Origin: JAZDGX01 sp964482205
GTDB taxonomy: Bacteria > Eisenbacteria > RBG-16-71-46 > CAIMUX01 > WJJG01
Reading direction: 5' to 3'
DNA length: 64,000 nt
Assembly (NCBI GenBank): GCA_964482205.1
Contig: CAYZWI010000002.1
Coordinates: forward strand, 248,001-312,000
Shown here: in pieces, positions 1 to 8,222 of the stretch
How positions within the stretch are numbered: position 1 is the first letter of the stretch
Layout of the letters: each line of letters starts with the position of its first letter
Notes under the pieces: generated by a model
Database searches by the model: none
Told to the model about the DNA's origin: nothing
What the model saw: only the letters and a program-made list of their open reading frames with translations
Position numbers and translations under genes: made by a program

Positions 1-1142
1 CCCTTCCACTCGAGCTTCAGGCGCGGGCGTCCGGCGGTCAAACGCTCGCCGAGCACATAGCCCGCGAGCAGCGGCAGCGAGACGCTCGGCTCCACCCACG
101 CCATCGCGAAGCGCGCCTGCGCGTCGATCTTGCCCCACGATTGCGCCTCGCGCAGGGTCGAGCTCGAAAGCCCCCCGTCGGCCGTGACCGCAGTCGTCAC
201 CTGGATGGCGTAATCGTGCCCGCGCTCCAATCCGTACAGATATCCCATCACGACCGAATCGTTGATGTAGTTCTTGGGCACTCCCCCGGCCACATAGATC
301 GCCGCCGTGCAGGGAGATTTCACGACCACCTGCGTCAGCTCGTGATTGTCCTGGATCGAATCGATCGCGATGCCCGCGCGTCCATCCTTCAGACAACGCA
401 GGCGATGACTGGTGAGACCGATCCCGATCGAAGAGTCGTTGATGGCGGGAACGAACATGGGCACGCCGCAGCGGCGGCAAGTGGCGACAATCGATTCGTC
501 ATCGTCCAGATGATCGGCCACGAAATCCATGTACTGCCGGCTCGAGTAGTTGCCCGCGGGAAGCTCGTCGGCCACGAGCCCCAGCCATCCGTCGGTCTTC
601 CAGAAGCGCTCCTCGTCCACGTAGGTGTCGTAGATGCGATCGATCCTCATCTTGCGCAGCAGAGCGTCATCCGCTTGCGGCGATCCCTTGTAATGCCGGA
701 AACCGCGCGCCTGATAGATGTCCTGATAGAGAATCGCTCCGGTGGAGACGACCACATCCACTGCGCCCGAGGCGACGAGATCGCGTATCACGCGCCGCAA
801 TCCGGCGGCGACCAGCGGCCCGGCGAGGCCGAGGAGCACCGTCGGCCGGCGAGGATCGGCGTAGAGCGCCGACAAGACTTGCGCGCAGCGGCCGATGTTC
901 CGCGCCTGGATGGACATGTCCGCCATGCCCGCGACGAGATCGGCCACGCGCATGTTCGGAGTGATGGCAAGCTGACGAACCGGCTGCGCGAAGAGCTGGC
1001 GCTTGCGCGCCCTCAAGGCGGGCGTCAAGGGCGTGTAGTCGACGGTGTTCTTCTTCCGGGCAAGCTGCGCCGAACCGGAACGCGCGCGAGGATTGCGGGG
1101 CGACCGTGACCGGGACCTGAGCCGGGACTTGGGCGAAGGCAT
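1..1142 (-). CDS. Deoxyhypusine synthase-like protein (3' end outside window)
   Basis: The gene is read leftward and runs off the left edge, so at least 380 residues are visible and no stop is seen. The ATG at 1142 follows AAGGAG with 5-nt spacing. After a basic N-terminus (RSRSRSPRNPR), the body matches the deoxyhypusine synthase family, with a Rossmann-like NAD-binding region. Near the visible C-terminal end is EAQSWGKIDAQ, which corresponds to the SWGK loop holding the catalytic lysine of eukaryotic deoxyhypusine synthase. In eukaryotes and archaea the enzyme moves the aminobutyl group of spermidine to eIF5A. Bacteria lack eIF5A, and bacterial homologues are often polyamine enzymes such as homospermidine synthase, so the substrate here is unknown. 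Family assignment is firm; the reaction is inferred. Confidence 0.88.
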   Translation of the reverse strand, partial: MPSPKSRLRSRSRSPRNPRARSGSAQLARKKNTVDYTPLTPALRARKRQLFAQPVRQLAITPNMRVADLVAGMADMSIQARNIGRCAQVLSALYADPRRPTVLLGLAGPLVAAGLRRVIRDLVASGAVDVVVSTGAILYQDIYQARGFRHYKGSPQADDALLRKMRIDRIYDTYVDEERFWKTDGWLGLVADELPAGNYSSRQYMDFVADHLDDDESIVATCRRCGVPMFVPAINDSSIGIGLTSHRLRCLKDGRAGIAIDSIQDNHELTQVVVKSPCTAAIYVAGGVPKNYINDSVVMGYLYGLERGHDYAIQVTTAVTADGGLSSSTLREAQSWGKIDAQARFAMAWVEPSVSLPLLAGYVLGERLTAGRPRLKLEWK

Positions 1143-1478
1143 GTTCACTCCTTGCTGCGACGGGGCCGGCGGATCCAGGCAGCGGCCAAGTCCGCTTGGC
1201 CTGCCCATCAGCACGCTTGCGCGACCGCGAACGACGGCCGACGTTCAGATGAACGGCGGATAGTAGGCGCTCCCGCATGGCCTCGCAAGGTAATGGATCG
1301 AAGGTCAGGGCCGGCCGCGGTGCAAGAAGCTGGCGACGAATGAGTTGCGGAAGAAATCGGGGAAGCGAACCTCTTGCCCGCCGCAGGGTTCAAGGACCGT
1401 CGGAAGCTTGACCGGGGACAAGCGGGAAGGATAAACTTCACCGGTTGTTTTTCTCCCGTGGCCCTTGATGGAGGCACC
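1143..1478. other. Divergent intergenic region, no gene seen
   Basis: This 336-bp gap separates the divergent deoxyhypusine-synthase-like gene from the TlpA gene. Open frames here are short and lack ribosome sites. The only recognisable element is the promoter candidate at 1408-1435. Confidence 0.5.
1408..1435 (+). promoter_or_regulatory. Candidate sigma70-type promoter for the TlpA/Omp28/DUF6029-like cluster
   Basis: TTGACC (1408-1413) and GATAAA (1430-1435) are separated by 16 bp. Five of six and four of six bases match the -35 and -10 consensus. The predicted transcript start lies about 35 bp before the TlpA start codon. Confidence 0.45.
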
Positions 1479-2195
1479 ATGTCGAGACAAGGCACGAAGT
1501 GGATGGCGGCTTTGGCGCTGGTTGCGGCCTTGATGGGATTTGGCGGCGCAGCCCGGGCCGACAAGGCGCCCGATTTCTCCCTGCCCGATCTCCATGGCAA
1601 GAGCGTCCGTCTCTCCGAAATCAACAAGAGCGAGCCCGTCATCGTCTCGTTCTGGGCCACCTGGTGCCAGCCCTGCCCTCAGGAAATGCAGCACCTGCAG
1701 CGTTTCCACGAGACCTATGCGAAGAACGGCCTGAAGATCGTCGCGATCTCCATCGATGGGCCGAAGACCGTTTCCAAGGTAAAGCCGTTCGTGACGGGAA
1801 GAAGCTTCACCTTTCCCGTTCTGCTCGACACGAACAACGATGTGAAGCGCATCTTCCAGGTCTCGGCCGTGCCGACGGTGTGCGTGTTGAAGCCGGGCGG
1901 AGAGATCGCCTTCCATCACGTGGGATACAAGCCCGGCGACGAAGTGGCTCTGGAACAGGAGATCCGCAAGGTTCTCGGCCTTTCGGAGAGCAAGGAAGGC
2001 GACGCTGGAGCGCCGGCGGATTCGACGAAGAAAGCCGATCCGCAAACGGACTCCTCGAGCACGGATTCCTCATCCGATGCGCCGGACGCGAGCGCGGACG
2101 CGGCCGAAGCGCCCACCGCGAGCGAGGACGCGAGCGCGGATGCGACGGCACCTGCGGAGCGCACACCGTCTGAGACCGGGGAGGCAGCCCGTTGA
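1479..2195 (+). CDS. TlpA-like thioredoxin-fold protein, exported
   Basis: The protein has 238 residues. The ATG at 1479 follows GGAGG and gives a clean signal peptide (about residues 1-27, ending ARA). The mature part is an AhpC/TSA/TlpA thioredoxin fold with active site W62-C-Q-P-C66 and a later VSAVPTVCVL strand carrying the cis-proline. Such proteins act as periplasmic thiol-disulfide reductants. Unusually, the last 65 or so residues are an acidic Ser/Asp/Ala/Glu-rich, probably disordered tail, which TlpA proteins normally lack. The stop at 2193-2195 nearly abuts the Omp28-like gene, so the two are probably cotranscribed and may act on the same envelope substrate. An upstream in-frame start at 1374 has no ribosome site. 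Confidence 0.85.
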   Translation: MSRQGTKWMAALALVAALMGFGGAARADKAPDFSLPDLHGKSVRLSEINKSEPVIVSFWATWCQPCPQEMQHLQRFHETYAKNGLKIVAISIDGPKTVSKVKPFVTGRSFTFPVLLDTNNDVKRIFQVSAVPTVCVLKPGGEIAFHHVGYKPGDEVALEQEIRKVLGLSESKEGDAGAPADSTKKADPQTDSSSTDSSSDAPDASADAAEAPTASEDASADATAPAERTPSETGEAAR

Positions 2196-2197
2196 GA

Positions 2198-4933
2198 ATG
2201 CGGCCCGCCTCCGCTCTTCCCCCATCGATCCTTCATGCCGCTTTCGCGGCGCTCGTGCTTCTGTCCGCCGCCGCGCTCGTCAATGGCTGCGGCAAGGAAT
2301 TGCCGCGACCTGTCGACACCACCGAGGGCTACGATCGCGTCGTTCTCGCCGAGCTCTTCACCGCGGTGTGGTGCGGCAATTGCGGCTACGCGGAAGCGGC
2401 CCTCGACCGGTTGTTCGAAGAAGAGGGATTGCCGCCCCAAGCGCCGGCGCGTCTCGCCGTGCTGCACTGGCATCCTTCGTTCGGAGCGGGCGATCCGTTC
2501 GCCTTCGAAATGTCCGACGCCCGGGTCTCCGACTACGCGAATTTCTTCACCGGACAAATGGGCGTGCCCCTCGCCGTCTTCGACGGCGTCGCGGACATTC
2601 GGGAAGGCTCGCCCGCCAGCTACGATCGTTATCGCACGCGCTTCGATCTCGAATCGTCCGTTTCCAGCCCGGTGCGCATCGATCTCGCGCGCGAGGTCGA
2701 TGGACAACAGGTGACGGTCGAGGCGCAGGTCGGCGGCTATCCCGGCTCGCCAGGAGGCGCGGGCGATCTCTTCGTCGTGATCGCCGAGCATCACGCGATC
2801 AATCCTAGCCCGACCGGCGCGGATGCGTTCAGCTATGTGGCCCGCGCGGGAAAGAGCGAAGCGATCGCGGTGGCGGGAAGCCAGTCGATCACGCGCTCGT
2901 TCGTTTTCACTCTCGATCCTTCCTGGAAGCGGGCGGACCTGTACATCGTCGCCTTCCTGCAGGAGCCGGCCGGCGCTTCCGACGAGGACCTTCGCGAAGT
3001 CCTGCAGGCCGCGATGATCCCCCTCTTCGCCGCCGAAGAGGACTTCCACGCGTTTTCGTTGACGGCCCCTTCGACCGAGGTGGGCATCGATCTTTCCGCG
3101 CCGCGTTTCGCGCCCTTCGCATTGGCGAACACCGGCACGCTTTCCGACACGCTGCGCATCGATCTGCCCAACGCGCTGCGCGACTTGCCCGCCTCGTGGT
3201 CGGTCGCGCTGACCGGCGAATCGAACGAGACCGAGTTCGTCACGCCGTTTCTGTTGCCGCTCGATCCCGGATCTTCGAGCCACGACATGCGGCTGCGCGT
3301 GATCGCGCCCGATGCCGGCACGGGGACGCTCGCGCTCACCGTCTCTTCGCTGGGCGATCCCGCGCTTTCCGACACGCTCGTCTTCCATCTCACGGCCGGG
3401 AGCTACGGATTCGAGCTCGCCGCAGCGGAGCGCGATCTGCAGGCGACCGTCGGGCTGCCCGCGCTGGCGCCGCTGCAGTTGACGAACTCGGGAAGCTTGC
3501 CCGACTCGATCTCGCTCGCGATTCCCCTTGAGCTGCTCGATCTTCCTTCCGGATGGCTCGCGAGCGTGGTGAACGAGAACGACACCGCGCTCGCTCTTCC
3601 TGCGACGATCGCGCTTGCGGCGGACGAGACGACGAATCGCCTGCGCTTGCGGGTGACGCCGGATTCCGAAGGCGAAGGAACCTTGGCGCTGGTCGCGCGC
3701 TCCCTCGGCAACCCTGATCTCGCCGACACCCTGCGTTTCACGATTCGTGCGCGGCTCTACGATCTACGCCTCTCTACTTCGCAGTCCACGGTGCGCATGG
3801 TGGTCGGCTCTCCGGCGGTCGCGCCGCTGACGATCGAGAATCGCGGCTCGCGCGACGATCTCGTCACGCTGGACATCCCTGCCGCCCTGCAGAGCCTGCC
3901 GCCGGATTGGGAGATCGCGCTGGTGTACGATGGCGCGACGCCGATCGCCCTCCCCTACTGGCTGCTCGTCGAGAGCGGCAGCACGATCACCCGATTTGGT
4001 CTGCGGGCCGATGCCCCGGCGGGAGGAACGGCGACGGCGAGACTGGTCGCGCGCTCGACGGGGGACCCGAGTCTCGCCGACACGCTGGCAGTCACCTTCA
4101 TCGCCGATCAGTCCGGAGTGCAGATCGCTTCCCTCGCCGGCGAAACGATCGATGTCGAGCCGGATGTCCCGCTGCTCTCCACGATGCGCATCACGAACAG
4201 CGGGACGCAGAACGATCTCTTCATCGTCGATGCGCCCGCCGATTTGCGCGTCGTGCCAGCGGGCTGGGAGTTGTACTGGGCGGACGCGAGCGGCGAAGCG
4301 CTTTCGTTGCCGCGCCTCGTGCCGCTCGACGCGGACGCGCACACCGATGAAGTCCGCCTGCATGCGCTCGCGACCGGCGACGGAACGGGAACGATCGGGC
4401 TCGTGGCCGCATCGACCAATTCTCCGGGTCTGGCCGATACCCTGATCATCACCGTGCGCGCGCAATCGTCGCAGTACCGCTTCGACTTGACCGCGCCGGA
4501 GACGGAGATCGCGATCGCGGTGGGAGAATTCGGATTCGCGCCCTTCGAGATCACGAACACGGGAGCGCTCGAGGATGTGCTCGAGCTGCGCGTGGTTTCG
4601 CTCGAGAACCCGCATCCCTGGGAGATTCCGATTCTCTGCCAGGGAGGCACCTGCTATGGGCCCGGGCCTCTCGAGGTGCCCGTGCAACCGGACGAAGTCG
4701 TCTCCGACTACTATGTCGACATGCACGCCACGACGGCGGCCACGGTGAGGGTGCGGCTGACGGCGACTTCCATGAACAATCCCAGTTTCAGCCGCTCGAT
4801 CGTCTTCACATTCACGGCGACGGCCAAGAAGGCCGCGCTGTCGGCGGCCGGCGCCGAAGGGCATCGATCGGGCGCAATGGGAAGAAGTGCTCGCGAAGTT
4901 GGCGGGAGCCGCGACCGATCGCATCAGGACTAG
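2198..4933 (+). CDS. Omp28-like lipoprotein with thioredoxin motif and five beta-sandwich repeats
   Basis: The protein has about 911 residues. A signal peptide ends in a plausible lipobox (LVNGC, Cys near residue 31), so a lipoprotein is likely. It is followed by an Omp28-type thioredoxin-like domain with W58-C-G-N-C62 in an ELFTAVWCGNCGYAEAAL context. From about residue 280 onward come five tandem units of about 110 residues, each starting like FAPFxLTNTGxLxDxLxIDLP and ending like SLGDPxLSDTLxFxxxA, which look like Ig/NEW3-type beta-sandwich domains. Two starts are possible: TTG at 2192 (4-bp overlap with tlpA) or ATG at 2198, which I chose. In Bacteroidetes, Omp28-like genes commonly sit with TlpA and DUF6029 genes, as here. 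The function of that trio is unknown to me. Confidence 0.8.
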   Translation: MRPASALPPSILHAAFAALVLLSAAALVNGCGKELPRPVDTTEGYDRVVLAELFTAVWCGNCGYAEAALDRLFEEEGLPPQAPARLAVLHWHPSFGAGDPFAFEMSDARVSDYANFFTGQMGVPLAVFDGVADIREGSPASYDRYRTRFDLESSVSSPVRIDLAREVDGQQVTVEAQVGGYPGSPGGAGDLFVVIAEHHAINPSPTGADAFSYVARAGKSEAIAVAGSQSITRSFVFTLDPSWKRADLYIVAFLQEPAGASDEDLREVLQAAMIPLFAAEEDFHAFSLTAPSTEVGIDLSAPRFAPFALANTGTLSDTLRIDLPNALRDLPASWSVALTGESNETEFVTPFLLPLDPGSSSHDMRLRVIAPDAGTGTLALTVSSLGDPALSDTLVFHLTAGSYGFELAAAERDLQATVGLPALAPLQLTNSGSLPDSISLAIPLELLDLPSGWLASVVNENDTALALPATIALAADETTNRLRLRVTPDSEGEGTLALVARSLGNPDLADTLRFTIRARLYDLRLSTSQSTVRMVVGSPAVAPLTIENRGSRDDLVTLDIPAALQSLPPDWEIALVYDGATPIALPYWLLVESGSTITRFGLRADAPAGGTATARLVARSTGDPSLADTLAVTFIADQSGVQIASLAGETIDVEPDVPLLSTMRITNSGTQNDLFIVDAPADLRVVPAGWELYWADASGEALSLPRLVPLDADAHTDEVRLHALATGDGTGTIGLVAASTNSPGLADTLIITVRAQSSQYRFDLTAPETEIAIAVGEFGFAPFEITNTGALEDVLELRVVSLENPHPWEIPILCQGGTCYGPGPLEVPVQPDEVVSDYYVDMHATTAATVRVRLTATSMNNPSFSRSIVFTFTATAKKAALSAAGAEGHRSGAMGRSAREVGGSRDRSHQD

Positions 4934-5015
4934 GGGCTCGCCCGCCGCGCTCGGTTCCCCCGAAGCGCGGCGAAGCGAGAAGACGGCGTTCACATTCCGA
5001 CAGGACGGAATCGTC

Positions 5016-6524
5016 ATGGGGCACATCGCGCGCGGATGGGTGGCGGCAGGGCTGCTCGGCGTTCTCACCGGAATCACGTTTCCCAACGGCGTTCGCGCGC
5101 AGTCGGACGGCGGCGACGGAATCCTCTCGAATCTCTGCGGCACCAATCGCGCCAGCGTGTGGATCGAGGATGACGATCGCGCCGCTTCGTATCTCGATCA
5201 ATTCGATCTCCAGTACACGCGCGGTCCCTGGCTGATCGGCGGGCGCCTCGAATTCGACGAGGAGACGCGTCTCGATCCCGAAGCCTTTTCCGGGATCCGC
5301 CGGCGCTTTGCCGAATACCGCGGCTCGCTCGCCGAGCTGCGCGCCGGGACCTACTACGCGACCTTCGGCCGCGGACTGCTGCTGCGCGCCGAAGAGGACG
5401 AGATCGTGCGCCTCGATCGCGACATCGACGGCGTGCGCGGCGCGGTGCATTGGCGCTCGTTGAACGCGCAGGCGCTGATGGGGCGGCCGCGCAACGACGA
5501 GACGCACCTGCGCGAGGATCTGCTCTCGGGGCTCGAGCTGCGCATGGGGCTGCCCGCCGGTTTCACCCTCGGCGGCGGATATGTGAGGCGCGACGCGAGC
5601 CGCGATCCCGAAAGCAACAGCCAGGCGGACCTGGACGATCTGCGCCTCGGAGAGCCGGTGGAAGAGCTGGCCGGCGGCAGCGTCGAATGGTCGCGCGGGA
5701 TCTTCTCGGGATTGGTGGAAGCCGCGCACCGCGAGGTGTGGGGCATTCGCGATCCGCGCGCCGGGTGGATCGGCGCCGATCAGGACCCTGGGCACGCGCT
5801 CTACGGCGCCTTCACCTTCAGTCTTCCGGGATATGCGTGGCTGATCGAAGGCAAAGACTACCTGCGCTTCGACGCGCCCTACTCCACGCTGCCGTCCGCC
5901 AATTCCGCGGGGCAGCCGGTGAACGAAGGGCGCGACGAGCGCGGCTTCGGTCTGGCGCTGACGGCGAATCGCGACGATGTCATCTATGAGACGGCCTGGT
6001 CGTGGGCCGAGGCGCAGGACGAGCCGGGCGAGCGTTTCTCGGCGGAGGTCAGCGCGCGCCGCGACTGGTGGGGACGCGGAGCGCTGCGGTTCTTCGGTGA
6101 GAAGGTGCGGGAACGCGAGCTCGAAAGCCATGCGCTGCGCGAATACGGCGGCCCGCGCGTGGAGGCGTCGTATTACCTCACTCCCGAAGCCTCTCTCGAA
6201 CTGCACAGCAAGTTCTACGCGTGGACCAATCAAGTGCGGGGCAGCGAGCGGCAATCGTACAACGAGGCTTCGATCGATCTCTCCCTCTCGCTCGGCGAAT
6301 CGCGCGGGGCCACCTTCTCGGTGATCCACGCCTCAGAGCCGGTCCTCGAGTACAACAACAAGGACACCTGGGTCGCGCTCGAGCTCGGGTGGAACTTCGC
6401 CGGGAATCACGATCTCAAAGTGAAGATCGGAGAAGAGCGCGGCGGGATCGTCTGCTCCGGCGGCGTCTGCCACTACGAGCCGCCCTTCACGGGCGTGCGC
6501 GCGGAGCTGACCTCGAGGCTGTAA
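5016..6524 (+). CDS. DUF6029-like outer-membrane beta-barrel protein
   Basis: The protein has 502 residues from the ATG at 5016. This start gives a signal peptide (MGHIARGW, then a hydrophobic core, cleavage after VRA-Q); an AGGACGGA-like ribosome site precedes it. The frame stays open upstream to 4887 but without a ribosome site. The sequence is rich in alternating aromatic/polar strands typical of outer-membrane barrels. The segment YATFGRGLLLRAEEDEIVRL resembles the FYxQFGxGLxxRxxEE signature I recall for DUF6029. Its position 82 bp after the Omp28-like gene fits a three-gene operon. It may be a channel or receptor for the lipoprotein partner. The family name comes from memory of the motif and should be confirmed by a profile search. 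Confidence 0.7.
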   Translation: MGHIARGWVAAGLLGVLTGITFPNGVRAQSDGGDGILSNLCGTNRASVWIEDDDRAASYLDQFDLQYTRGPWLIGGRLEFDEETRLDPEAFSGIRRRFAEYRGSLAELRAGTYYATFGRGLLLRAEEDEIVRLDRDIDGVRGAVHWRSLNAQALMGRPRNDETHLREDLLSGLELRMGLPAGFTLGGGYVRRDASRDPESNSQADLDDLRLGEPVEELAGGSVEWSRGIFSGLVEAAHREVWGIRDPRAGWIGADQDPGHALYGAFTFSLPGYAWLIEGKDYLRFDAPYSTLPSANSAGQPVNEGRDERGFGLALTANRDDVIYETAWSWAEAQDEPGERFSAEVSARRDWWGRGALRFFGEKVRERELESHALREYGGPRVEASYYLTPEASLELHSKFYAWTNQVRGSERQSYNEASIDLSLSLGESRGATFSVIHASEPVLEYNNKDTWVALELGWNFAGNHDLKVKIGEERGGIVCSGGVCHYEPPFTGVRAELTSRL

Positions 6525-6567
6525 GGGCGCGCGCCCGGTTTCGAGGCCGCAGGCGCGTTTGGCGCGG

Positions 6568-6640
6568 CTACGCGCGCGGATCCGCGCATCGCAAGCCTAC
6601 GCGCGCCGGCGGCCCGCATCGCCACCCTACGCGCACGCTG
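6568..6640. repeat. Degenerate ~30-bp tandem repeat at the 3' end of nadA
   Basis: CTACGCGC recurs at 6568, 6597 and 6627 (29- and 30-bp periods), each copy continuing into a GC-rich stretch, and the first two share CGCATCGC. The third copy contains the nadA stop codon (CTA at 6627-6629 on this strand), so the repeat looks like successive duplications of the gene end. Confidence 0.5.
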
Positions 6641-7625
6641 CGCTGGGATTGCCTCCGCCCACGGCCACCATGCGCTCGACCGCTCGCAGCGCTCGCGCGC
6701 GGATCTCCTCGGGAACTTCCACGCGATGCTCCAGGCGCTCGAGCGAGCGAAGCACGCTCTCCAGCGTGATCTTCTTCATATCCGCGCACACCGCTTGTTC
6801 GCCGGCCGGCACGAAGTGCTTCCCGGGCGCGACGCGCTTCAAGCGATGGATCATGCCGATCTCGGTGCCGACGATGATCTCGCGCGCCTCGCTCTCGCGC
6901 GCGTAGCGCACCATGCCCCCCGTGCTGAGCACCGCGTCGGCGAGACGGGCGACTTCGAGGGGGCTTTCGGGGTGCACGATCACCGGCGCATCGGGATGAT
7001 GGCGGCGGGCCAGCAGAATGTCCTCGGCCGACAGCCGCTCGTGCGAAGGGCACCATCCCGGCCAGAGGATCAACGGCCGGCCGGTGCGTTCGGAGACATG
7101 ACGGCCGAGGTTGCGATCGGGCACGAAGATGATCTCGCGCCCAGCCGGAATGCGGGCCACGATTTCCTCCGCGTTCGAGGAAGTGCAGCAGACATCGCAC
7201 TCGGCCTTCACCGCCGCGGTCGTGTTCACATAGCAGACGACTTCGGCTTGCGGATGGCGCGCCTTCAACGCCCGCAGCGCTTCGGGTTCCACCATGCGCG
7301 CCATCGGGCAGTCGGCATCCCGCTCGGGCAGCAGCACGATTTTCCGCGGAGCGAGAATCGCGGCGGTCTCGGCCATGAAGTGGACGCCGCAGAAGACGAT
7401 CGTCTGCGCGGGCTGCGAGGCGGCGAGCCGGCTGAGCTCCAGCGAATCGCCGACGTGATCGGCCACATCCTGGACTTCGCCGAGCTGGTAGTTGTGCGCC
7501 AGGATCACGGCGCCGCGCCGCTGCTTGGCCTCCGCGATCGCCTGTCGCAGCGCGGCGAGATCGCGCCGGCCGGTCGGGGAAATGTCCTGCGACGCGTGCG
7601 ACTCGTTCCCGGCTGGGGATGTCAT
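6627..7625 (-). CDS. nadA: Quinolinate synthase NadA
   Basis: The protein has 332 residues, near the usual family length. NadA condenses iminoaspartate with dihydroxyacetone phosphate to quinolinate, the second step of de novo NAD synthesis, using an oxygen-sensitive 4Fe-4S cluster held by three cysteines. Family landmarks are AVILAHNYQ near the N-terminus, DADCPMA, the CDVCCTSSNA segment, PGWCPSHE, and a C-terminal AVCADMKKIT cysteine. A GAGG ribosome site lies 8 nt before the ATG. It is the last gene of a leftward isc operon, 47 bp after iscU. That couples a cluster-dependent enzyme to the cluster assembly genes. No nadB or nadC is in this window. Confidence 0.95.
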   Translation of the reverse strand: MTSPAGNESHASQDISPTGRRDLAALRQAIAEAKQRRGAVILAHNYQLGEVQDVADHVGDSLELSRLAASQPAQTIVFCGVHFMAETAAILAPRKIVLLPERDADCPMARMVEPEALRALKARHPQAEVVCYVNTTAAVKAECDVCCTSSNAEEIVARIPAGREIIFVPDRNLGRHVSERTGRPLILWPGWCPSHERLSAEDILLARRHHPDAPVIVHPESPLEVARLADAVLSTGGMVRYARESEAREIIVGTEIGMIHRLKRVAPGKHFVPAGEQAVCADMKKITLESVLRSLERLEHRVEVPEEIRARALRAVERMVAVGGGNPSAACA

Positions 7626-7672
7626 GGGTTGGACCTCGCGTTCGTGATTCGGTTGAGCTTCCTCGCGCGCGA

Positions 7673-8179
7673 TCAGTCTTGGTGCTCGTGGCCCTCGTGC
7701 TCGCCGTGATCGTGCGCATGGGCGTGGGCCGCTTCTCTCGCCTTGTTGCGCTCCTCACAATCGTTGCGATGCGGGCAGTTGAGGTCGCCGCACACGCACA
7801 GGCTCTTTCCCTGGCGCGACATGTAATCGCGGATCGCGGCGCGCAAGGCGTCCTCTCCCAGAGCGGAGCAATGCATCTTGACCGGGGGCAGGCCGTCGAG
7901 CGCTTCGGCGACCATGCGGTTCGAGATGCGCAGGGCGTCCTCGATCGTCTTTCCGATGACGAGCTCGGTGAGCATGCTGCTGACGGCAATGGCCGCTCCG
8001 CAGCCGAAGGTCTGGAATTTCGCATCCTGGATGTGATTGTCGCGCACCTTGATCGTCAGGCGCATCATGTCGCCGCAAACGGGATTGCCTACCTCCCCCA
8101 CTCCGTCGGGGTCTTCGATTTCCCCGACATTGCGGGGATTGCGGACATGGTCCATCACCTTCTCGGTGTACGGTTGCAT
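7673..8179 (-). CDS. iscU: IscU/NifU-like Fe-S scaffold with Cys- and His-rich tail
   Basis: The protein has 168 residues; canonical IscU has about 128. The scaffold ligands are C35 (in CGD), C60 and C104, with D37 also conserved. Residues 1-122 are a normal IscU domain that assembles 2Fe-2S/4Fe-4S clusters using sulfur from the adjacent desulfurase. The extra 45 residues carry C128-x-C130-x4-C135-x5-C141 followed by a His-rich end (AHAHAHDHGEHEGHEH). That spacing is not the BFD-like domain of NifU, so this may be an added metal-binding or iron-donating module. GAGGAG precedes the ATG by 6 nt. It lies 43 bp downstream of iscS. Confidence 0.92.
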   Translation of the reverse strand: MQPYTEKVMDHVRNPRNVGEIEDPDGVGEVGNPVCGDMMRLTIKVRDNHIQDAKFQTFGCGAAIAVSSMLTELVIGKTIEDALRISNRMVAEALDGLPPVKMHCSALGEDALRAAIRDYMSRQGKSLCVCGDLNCPHRNDCEERNKAREAAHAHAHDHGEHEGHEHQD

Positions 8180-8222
8180 CTTCTTCTCCTCGAAAGTTGG
8201 TTCAGGAAACGCCCGGCCGATC

